Below, one piece after another: positions 56,566-64,000 of a stretch of 64,000 bases of DNA (its first letter is position 1; the number at the start of each line of letters is the position of its first letter). The stretch is from Collybia mongolica (taxonomy: Eukaryota > Basidiomycota > Agaricomycetes > Agaricales > Clitocybaceae). The stretch is from assembly GCA_013420905.1 (NCBI GenBank), contig JAAXNY010000006.1:3038001-3102000 (forward strand). Direction: 5' to 3'. Position numbers and translations under genes: made by a program. The notes beneath the pieces are model-generated. The model was not told where the DNA came from, ran no database searches, and was given only the letters and a program-made list of their open reading frames with translations.

Positions 56566-58741
56566 AATGTAAAGACAAATCTTGACAGGAACAATGACCA
56601 ACAAGCTTGTCTCCTATTCAACTTTTGAGCCTTCATAAAGTATTCCAAGTTCTTATGATCATTATATATTGTGAACCTGTGCTTAGCCCCTTCCAGAAGG
56701 TTTTGGCACTCTTCTAGAGCTCATATAACAGAGAGCAGTTCTTTATCATGAATTTCATAATTCTGTTCTACTTCATTCAGGGATCTGGACAAAAAACAGA
56801 TTGGATGCCATTTTCCACCTGAATGTAGTTGTGAAACAACTGCTCCTGTGGCAAAATCCAAACTATCACATTCTTGTTTGTATTCTCCATCATCTAGTGG
56901 AAGCACTAAAATAGGGGCTGTGGTGATAGCTGACTTCAAGTTGTCAAAGGCCTGTTGTGTCTCAATGTTCCATTCCCATTCATGATTTCCTGTAAGATTG
57001 TGTAGTGGCTGTGCTATCTTTGAATAGTCCTTGATAAATCTCTGGTAGAAGTTTGTAAAACCCAAAAATGACTGAACATCCTTCTTAGATTTGGGTATAG
57101 GCCAATGGGTGATACCCTGGATTTTGACTGGATCCATTTCCACATGGCCATTTGAAATCATGAGACCCAAGAATTCTACTTTCTCTGCTTCAAATGTGCA
57201 TTTCTCTGGTTTTAAGTAGAGTTTGTTTTTCTCAAGAATTTCAAGAACCTCTTCCACAATCCATTGATGTTGCTCCAAAATTTTGGTAAATATTAGGATA
57301 TCATCAATGTAGACAACAACTACACCTTCAACAATCAAGTCATGGAATAAATGGTTCATCATTGTTTGAAAGGTTGCTGGTGAGTTTGCAAGTCCAAAGA
57401 ACATCACAGTAGGTTCAAATAATCCCCTATTTGTCTGAAAGGCCCCCTTCCACTCATCCCCTTCTCTAATACATATATTATTATATCCCCATCTCACATC
57501 AAATTTGGTAAAGTATTTGGCTCCCCAAAGTTTGTTTGTGAGTTCAGATATAAGAGGTAGGGGGTAACAATTCTTAATAGTCATCTCATTTAGGCATCTG
57601 TAGTCCTGGACTGGGTGTAATTTCCCATCCTTCTTCTTGACAAAGAAGAAAGGTGAAGCCATGGGTGATTTTGAAGGTCAGATTCTACCTGTCCTGAGAT
57701 TTTCATCCAGAAATGCATCCAACTCCTTTTCTTCAGTAAGGGATAGTGGGTAGACCTTACACCCTCATCAGGTACCAGTTCAATTGCATGATCCCAAGGT
57801 TGTTTTGGGGGTAACTCACCAAATTGAGCCTTTTCAAACACCCTTTTGTATTTGAGGTATTTAGGGGGAATCATCTCTTCTATTGGTTTGTCACCCTTGT
57901 CCTTCAGGGCCTCTTCTGCTAATCTTTGTGAAATGTTGGATGTAGCTTGAATGTATTGCATGGAAATGTAATTTGCATTTACAGAGATGAGCTTGTCTCC
58001 CTCCTCAATATTCATTTCAGCAATGTTACAGATTGTCTGAATGTAATCTCCATGATCTTCTTCATCCATGAGGTTTGGTAGATTACCATGCATATTACAT
58101 CCTGGAGGACATCTATCCAAGAGTACCTTCCCTGATTTCCAGTCGACATTTGGGTTGTGCTTCTTTAACCATGAATAGCCAATAATGACATCATGACTAC
58201 CAAGTGACATAACAGCAAATGAGGCACGTTCCACATGGTCTCCAATACTTAGTTGAAGATCAACCAGGTCTGTAATTGAACCATCCCAGTTTGTAGTTCC
58301 ATCAATATTATACACTGGAATTGGGCATGGCAGTGGAGAGGTATTTATATTATTCTTTTCAGTGAAACTTTGATCAATAAAGAGTCCAGTGGCTCCACAG
58401 TCCAATAAGGCTTTAACAGCAATATTTTTCGTGGTATCCACTGTTCGAAGGACTATTGATAGAACCAGGGAATTAGATGGTTTGAGATTACAAATATATT
58501 GCCTTGGTTGTCTCATTTCACTAAGAACTTGGAGGGCAAGCTCTGAAGGGAGTGATTTGAGTTGTCTGATGGTTTCTGCAGATGCCTCCTGTTTACGGCC
58601 TTTGTGTACCCAAGAATTTAACACTTTAACCTTTGCATCCACATTAGGTAGTGTGAGAATTTTTTCAAGGGTAAACTCTGCAGTTCCTTTCTTGTGTTTG
58701 GATTTTCTCTGAATCCTAGGATGATCCTGAGGAGTATGCAA
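56566..58741 (-). pseudogene. pol: Gypsy-B Pol remnant (protease, RT, partial RNase H)
   Basis: Minus-strand order: a linker (LEKILTLPNVDAKVKVLNSW), then protease KALLDCGATGLFIDQSF near 58400, and GSHDVIIGYSWLKKHNPNVD. The RT starts near 57670: MASPFFFVKKKDGKLHPVQD, motif A KFDVRWGYNN (Asp present), VVYIDDILIFTK, GFTNFYQRFIKDYSKIAQPL. RNase H is present to NDHKNLEYF and [13 protein letters not shown], where it is cut at about 56566 by the dispersed repeat. Integrase is missing here. Stops and a frameshift around 57665 separate protease from RT. CpG is almost absent, so this is an old copy. Confidence 0.87.
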
Positions 58742-59523
58742 TGCAGTATTGGGTTGTTTTTCAATAAAGAAAGAATCAATGTCATGGAGATGACCTATGA
58801 GGAGATTAGAAAGATTGTAACCAAATCAGAAGAGAAGAAGGATTTTTAGAAGGAACTTTGGTGAAAGATGCATCCCGAATGTTCTCAAATAGTTTTTCAG
58901 TACTTTCTAGTATGATTGAAGAGCCTCAGAATATATCTACAATCAACTGCACAGTGACCAGGCTTTCGACATTTCCAATATATCAATGGTTTACACTCTC
59001 CAAAGTTCCTACTGCGAGATTGGTCAATATCCATTGGGACATACTGGCCTTCTGCAGGTTTAGGTGTGGCTCTAAAATTGTTTGTAGAAGGTGGAGATCC
59101 AGATGGGGTAGGATGGTTTGCTGGTTTGCTGTGGCCAGCAAGTTGTCTTTTATGTCCTTCCCTCTTCCTCCATTGTCTATCTAACTTCTGAGCCCAAAAC
59201 TTCCAATTAGCAATAGTAACTGGGGCCTGAGGCAGTCTGCAAATTGCATCAGCCAAGGCTGATGAGAGTCCCTCCTCAAATCATTCCATAAGGGCTACCT
59301 CATCATAGCCACTTTCATGTTCATACATCTCAAAGGATACAACATATTCATCTGCAGTGGAACATCCTTGACAGAGTTCCTTGAGTTTAGTACAAGCAGT
59401 ATCTCCTTCATCGGGATCAGCAAACTGCTGTGTGAGGGCCTGTACAGATGTCTTCCAGGTATGGGCATATCTGTCCTCAGAGTCTCTAATCATGTTGTCA
59501 GCCCATGAGCCAGCTATACCATC
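58742..59523 (-). pseudogene. gag: Gypsy-B Gag remnant, cut by Gypsy-C insertion
   Basis: On the minus strand the frame enters from the right edge at 59523 (GIAGSWADNMIRDSEDRY), continues AHTWKTSVQALTQQFADPDE and ELCQGCSTADEYVVSFEMYE, meets a stop, then continues FEEGLSSALADAIC and a zinc knuckle with CRKPGHCAVDCR (first Cys replaced by Trp in YWKC). The missing 5' part of Gag and the LTR should lie beyond the window on the far side of Gypsy-C. Confidence 0.8.
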
Positions 59524-59999
59524 TGTTACAAATTCCTCTATCTGTTCGACCTATCACTTCTTTTCTTCTTTCTCTTACCTATTATTAACTATCAGATGCT
59601 TATCAAACTTATCTTTCAACATCTCCATATGCATTTCTTCTCTCATACTTACTCAGCTTTCTTACTCATCCTCTTCGATAGCTTACTCATCTTTATCTAT
59701 AACGAATAGCGTAAACAACACTTATTGGACTATTATGTATATATAGGGATACTTTAGCTTAGCTAGCTCTTTAGCTTGACCTAGCTGAATCAACCTTATT
59801 CATCTATCTTCTCGACGCGAACTCGATCCTATCCGCCTTACGAAGGGGGTAGTGTATCTTTGATCAGATAACCTGATAACTTGACTTTAGCCCTACTGAG
59901 GGAGTCAATAGACATTGGACTTACAGAAGTCAACGGTCTAAGAACGAACAAACGATACATTGGATTGACTTAGAGGATAAGGCCTAAACAGCCGTAACA
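59524..59999 (+). repeat. Gypsy-C 5' LTR (476 bp)
   Basis: Termini TGTTAC...GTAACA are a perfect 6-bp inverted pair. TATATATAG is at 59738-59746. AGCTTGACCT at 59773-59782, 35 bp downstream, is the likely mRNA 5' end and is complementary to the primer site. Confidence 0.8.
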
Positions 60000-60001
60000 A
60001 A

Positions 60002-60011
60002 AGGTCAAGCT
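60002..60011 (+). promoter_or_regulatory. Gypsy-C self-priming primer-binding site
   Basis: AGGTCAAGCT starts 2 nt after the LTR and is the exact reverse complement of AGCTTGACCT at 59773-59782. The same spacing and length occur in Gypsy-A. Confidence 0.6.
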
Positions 60012-60064
60012 GATCAGAACCATCAACCTATTAAGGTTCAGATGCAACGGCACCACAATACGGA

Positions 60065-61221
60065 TTGAAACCTGCAAACAGCAGTGAAAGCAGCAGAAGT
60101 AGTAGCAGGCAAAGCATTATTAGCAGTGAAGATTTTCAAGATGCAGAAGAGCAACCAAGACTCTCAGTAGTCATACAAACAGTAGAAACACCCACCACGC
60201 TGAAACCAAAGGCAGAAAGTTCCAAAGGAAAGGAACCAGAGAAACCACCGAAACCCAAATCACCAGACTCCCCAATACCACCCGACTCTGACGTAGAAAT
60301 GGCAGACGAACAAAGACCCACCGAAATCAAACTTAGCTCACCGAACATCTTCCATGGAAATCGAAAAATGACAAAGGACTTCGTCCTTGATTGCAAAATG
60401 TATTTGCAAGCAAACAACAGAATTTATGACACAGATTGGAAAAAAATCCTTTATGTGCTCTCATACATGAAAGGAGGAACAGCAGGACCATGGAAGAAGT
60501 CCTGGTACGGAGAGAATAGTGATCACCCAGGAACTTTTACAATGTTCATGACAACCATTGAAGAAGCGTTCTCTACCCCAGATGAGGTGGGAGACGCTAG
60601 ACAGACCTTGAAGACGCTGCGCATGACAGGAAACATGACAGCAGATGATTACATCGCGGAATTCAAATCAGCCGCATCAGAAAGCAAGATCACTGAGAGT
60701 GAAGCACTTGTCGAATATTTCATGGAAGGAATACCTCCTTCCCTGATGCAGAAGATTCTAACAATGGACAACCCACCAACCACCATCAAGGGTTGGTACG
60801 AGAAAGCATCTATATTTGATACTCAATATAGACGTGCAAAATTGATCATAGCACAAATTAAAGGAAATACAGGAAAAACTACAGGAGGAAACAGTGGAAA
60901 AAAGTACAGTTTCCAACAAAACAATCCCAAATATATCCCGAACAACAGCAGAGATCCAAACGCAATGGATATTGATCGATCAACCATCCAAGAAAGGGAT
61001 GAACACATGAAACAAGGACTATGTTTTGAATATCATAAATATGGACATCGAGCATCAGATCATAAAGCAGGAGGATCAATCCCTCAAACTCAACGAAAAG
61101 AAGAACCAAAGACACCAATGAAAGGCAAAGATGCTTACATGAAGATTTGAGCACTTATGGCAGAGTTAGATGAAGAAGAGAAAGAAGTCGCTCTAAAGAA
61201 TATGGAGGACAAGGGTTTTTA
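60065..61221 (+). pseudogene. gag: Gypsy-C Gag (defective)
   Basis: The frame is open from about 60035 without an ATG at its head. Ser-rich and Pro/Lys-rich segments lead into a retrotransposon Gag domain (LSSPNIFHGNRKMTKDFVLD, MKGGTAGPWKKSWYGENS, QTLKTLRMTGNMTADDYIAE). The zinc knuckle reads CFEYHKYGHRASDH: the second Cys is Tyr and the last Cys is His, so zinc binding is probably lost. TGA at 61148-61150 interrupts the tail, which continues ALMAELDEEEKEVALKNMED to TAA at 61219-61221. Confidence 0.82.
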
Positions 61222-61886
61222 AAGAGGCGGACTGAATCGACGTCAGTACCTGCCGAAAACTATTCCATTACACTGTCACCTGTAATATTAGGAGAAATGA
61301 ATCGACAATCTCTATCTATTCCAATTACAGTGATCGAAGAACGGAAAAACGTCGAAACCCAAGCAATTGGACTTATTGATTGCGGAGCCAGAGAAATTTT
61401 TATCGACAAAACATTTGTCAAAGAAAACAACATACAGACAACCCCTTTGAGGAAATCATACTCGGTCAGAAACGTAGATGGAACAAAAAACCAATCAGGA
61501 AACATTACAGATTGCGTATGGACCAAGATTCGAATTGGAGATGAAGAAATCCAAATCCAACTATTAGTTAGCAGACTAGGAAAGGAAAACATCATCCTCG
61601 GATTACCATGGTTAAAACGACACAATCCTAAGATTGATTGGGAAAAAGGAACACTTGACTTTGGATCAGGAATCAAGAAAGGAGTTCTTTCAGAAGCAAT
61701 CCGAAGAAATCTAGAAATCCGACAAATAAAATCAACACGGCAATACCCCAAGGCAACGGCAACAGAAGTACAGGAAGAATACCTGGAAGAAATCCCAAGA
61801 AATCAACCCCTTGAAGATTGGCAACCAATTCTTTTAGAAATCAACGAAGAAGATGATGAACCTGAAGTTAATCTACTCAGGGCATA

Positions 61887-63494
61887 CAGTGGCTCAAAAA
61901 ACTGCCCCAATGTTTGTACATTTTTGAAAGATCAATATGGTATGAAGTGCTGACATAAGCAGGGGACCTGGGGTAATTATGTAAGATACTATGACATCGT
62001 GGCTTTCCAATGGACCCTGGATCATGTGATTTGGATCAAAACCCATTAAGCTATAGGCCAAACAAAATGATTACTCATTGGGGCAGTTTTTTGACCCTCT
62101 ATTAATTTTCTATCTAATACTTTGTATGACCACCTTTTGCCTTTATAACTGCTTGTATCCGCCTGGGCATACTTTCTATCAGGTTTTGGCATACCTCTGG
62201 TGGAATTTCACCCCACTCTTCAGCCAATCTATCCCACAACTCATGTACTCCTTTGGGTGGTGTTGGATATTCTTTAAGACGGCGCTTGAGATGTTCCCAA
62301 AGGTGTTCTATTGGATTCATGTCAGGGGATTGGGCAGGCCAGCCAAGGACTTGAATGTTGTTGTCTTCAAACCACTGTGTGGCCAGTCCAGATGTGTGTT
62401 TGGGGTCGTTATCTTGCTGAAAGTAGCGCTCGCCATCCACCATTTCCAACTTCTCAAAACTTTCCTGAACTCCACTCTCCAAAATTTCACAGTATTGAAC
62501 CTTGTCCATGTTCCCCTGCACCTCTATGAGCTTTCCCACTCCATTCCACCCCATACAACCCCATACCATGAGGTTTCCTCCTCCTCCATGTTTGACAGTA
62601 GGTGATGTTGTTCTATCAGATGGTGGTTCTCCCCTTTGTTTCCAGACATAAACCTTTCCATCTGACCCAATCCTATTGATTTTGGTCTCATCTGTCCATA
62701 GAACCCTTTTCCAGTCCTCCACAGTCCAGCTTTCATGATATTTTGCAAACTGGAGACGCCGGATGCGATGGGCTCGTTTGAGAAGAGGAGCTTTCCTCTT
62801 TGTAGCAGCATAAAATTGATTTTCCTTGAGTGCATTTCTGACTGTCTGGGGTGTGACAGGATTGGGGATGATGCCATTGATGAATTGGGTAGCCTGAACT
62901 GCATTATCAAGCTTCCCTGACTTGATTTGACAAATAATTGACTGTTTGTCACGAACAGACAGCTTGGAGGGGCGGCCACCAAGGTTGTTTTCTTTGTTTC
63001 CATCCACATCTTTGCTGATCCTACTGATGGTACCCTTCCCTAGACCAGTTTTCTCCTTGATTTGACGCTGAGAATAGCCCTCATTGAGGAGAGAAACAAC
63101 AGTATTGTGCTGAGCAGTAGAAATGGCTTTCATGATGGTGGTAAGAGGTCAAGAAGACGATTGAACCAATTCCAACATGTCAAATTGATACAAATAAAGT
63201 CACATGACATTGTTTATTCTTCCCACAGTCCATAATGTTCTTGCATTGGATCATAAATGCCAGAATAATGGAAAATAAGATAAGGGTCAAAAAACTGCCC
63301 CAATAAGTAACCATTTTGTTTGGCTTATAGCTTAATGGATATTGATCCAAATCACATGATCCAGGGTCCATTGGAAAGCCACGATGTCATAGTATCTTAC
63401 ATAATTACCCCAGGTCCCCTGCTTATGTCAGCACTTCATACTATATTGATCTTTCAAAAATGTACAAACATTGGGGCAGTTTTTTGAGCCACTG
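61887..63494 (-). mobile_element. Tc1/mariner element, copy 2 (1608 bp, intact), inside Gypsy-C pol
   Basis: TA flanks at 61885-61886 and 63495-63496. Every coordinate is offset by 28144 from copy 1, and the two appear identical. Its arms are 61887-62097 and 63284-63494. Confidence 0.95.
62114..63133 (-). CDS. Tc1-type transposase, DD34E, copy 2 (339 aa, intact)
   Basis: The protein is identical to the copy-1 transposase over all 339 residues, with the same helix-turn-helix, GRPSKLS linker and DD34E triad (WTDETK; QQDNDPKHTS; NPIEHLW). Start ATG at 63133, stop at 62114-62116. Being intact within a nonsense-ridden host retroelement, it shows that this family moved after Gypsy-C integrated. 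Confidence 0.96.
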   Translation of the reverse strand: MKAISTAQHNTVVSLLNEGYSQRQIKEKTGLGKGTISRISKDVDGNKENNLGGRPSKLSVRDKQSIICQIKSGKLDNAVQATQFINGIIPNPVTPQTVRNALKENQFYAATKRKAPLLKRAHRIRRLQFAKYHESWTVEDWKRVLWTDETKINRIGSDGKVYVWKQRGEPPSDRTTSPTVKHGGGGNLMVWGCMGWNGVGKLIEVQGNMDKVQYCEILESGVQESFEKLEMVDGERYFQQDNDPKHTSGLATQWFEDNNIQVLGWPAQSPDMNPIEHLWEHLKRRLKEYPTPPKGVHELWDRLAEEWGEIPPEVCQNLIESMPRRIQAVIKAKGGHTKY

Positions 63495-64000
63495 TACATC
63501 TACCCAGAAGATAACGAAGAAGAATCCATTTGGATAAGGGCAAAAACATCAATATCACAGGATTTAGAGCACAAGGCAGAAACTGAAGATCAGAAACCAA
63601 AGAAGACACTACTGAAATTCTATCAAGAATATGCATCATTATTTGACAAAACAGATTCGGAAAGAATGCCAATATGACGGCCATGGGACCATGCAATAGA
63701 TTTAAAACCCGATTTCATTCCAAAAGATTGTAAAATCTATCCCATTAGCCCAGTGGATTGACGAATTCATTGATGAAAACATGCGAAAAGGATATATCCG
63801 ACCATCGAAATCCCCACAAGCATCACCCTTCTTCTTTGTATCAAAGAAAGATTCAGCAAAACTTTGGCCAACACAGGATTACAGAAGACTAAATGAAGGA
63901 ACAATAAAGAACGCATACCCTTTACCATTAGTAGGGGAGCTTCTTGACAAACTGAAAGGGGCAAAATACTTCACAAAATTGGATTTATGATGGGGATATA

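Larger units (their letters stand above)
59524..64000 (+). mobile_element. Gypsy-C: Ty3/gypsy element, nested in Gypsy-B, runs off right edge
   Basis: It begins with a full LTR, then a primer site, gag and pol, which the Tc1 copy 2 interrupts at 61885. Pol resumes at 63497 and is cut by the window end inside RT. The 5' junction lies inside the Gypsy-B gag frame. The 3' LTR is outside the window. CpG content is intermediate. Confidence 0.87.
61230..64000 (+). pseudogene. pol: Gypsy-C Pol, split by Tc1 copy 2; 3' part outside window
   Basis: Before the Tc1: protease LIDCGAREIFIDKTFVKEN, LGKENIILGLPWLKRHNPKI and an acidic linker up to EPEVNLLRAY at 61885. After it, at 63497: YPEDNEEESIWIRAKTSISQ, KFYQEYASLFDKTDSERMPI, TGA at 63675-63677 (probably Arg), RPWDHAIDL, then RT entry [40 protein letters not shown] and motif A FTKLDL followed by TGA (63988-63990, Arg in relatives) and WGY. 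Reading frame agreement across the Tc1 shows a clean TA insertion. At least two nonsense codons and a frameshift near 63750 make it inactive. Confidence 0.85.

Overview
The window looks like a piece of a filamentous basidiomycete genome, probably a mushroom-forming Agaricomycete with a repeat-rich, ectomycorrhizal-style genome. The reasons are intron-dense genes with short GT...AG introns of about 45-65 nt, a basidiomycete-type gene set (RAVE subunit Rav1, Rab GDI, seipin, LCCL membrane protein, glucosylceramide synthase, homeodomain factor), and Ty3/gypsy chromoviruses, Ty1/copia, hAT and Tc1 elements of fungal type. The species cannot be named from sequence alone.

Layout. 1-21.8 kb is a compact host gene block: a multi-FAS1 secretory/vacuolar protein (minus, cut by the left edge) head-to-head with RAV1 (plus); GDI1 (minus); a protein with two Rap1-type Myb domains (minus) divergent from mitochondrial methylmalonate-semialdehyde dehydrogenase (plus); a thioredoxin-fold SH3BGRL-like protein with a 14-nt microexon (plus); seipin (minus) divergent from a conserved unknown (plus); a calycin-like small protein and an LCCL multi-pass membrane protein (both plus). 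Several genes serve endomembrane or vacuole biology (FAS1, Rav1, GDI, seipin, LCCL).

22.0-43.1 kb is the first transposon block: a copia 3' end, a nearly complete Ty3/gypsy chromovirus (Gypsy-A, 22495-28722), a GGATGA-rich repeat field, a hAT element with perfect 8-bp target duplication (29452-32701), a hexamer-based minisatellite, an intact 1608-bp Tc1-type element (33743-35350), a decayed helicase fragment and a decayed copia element (38786-42827).

43.4-48.2 kb is a host island: a C2H2-like conserved protein, glucosylceramide synthase and a homeodomain factor, the last two convergent. 48.5-64 kb is a transposon graveyard: gypsy fragments, an inverted repeat pair, a ~230-bp tandem satellite, a 33-bp perfect-stem-like palindrome, then a nest: Gypsy-B (minus, old) is interrupted by Gypsy-C (plus, younger), which is interrupted by a second, apparently identical copy of the Tc1 element (61887-63494).

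Most notable observations: both gypsy families carry a 10-nt primer-binding site complementary to their own LTR about 33-35 bp after the TATA box, the signature of self-primed reverse transcription; two different chromodomains carry TGA at the same conserved Trp codon; Gypsy-A's two LTRs differ almost only at CpG sites; and each Tc1 terminal repeat is itself bounded by inverted copies of the transposon end. I found no CRISPR array, rRNA or confident tRNA gene.
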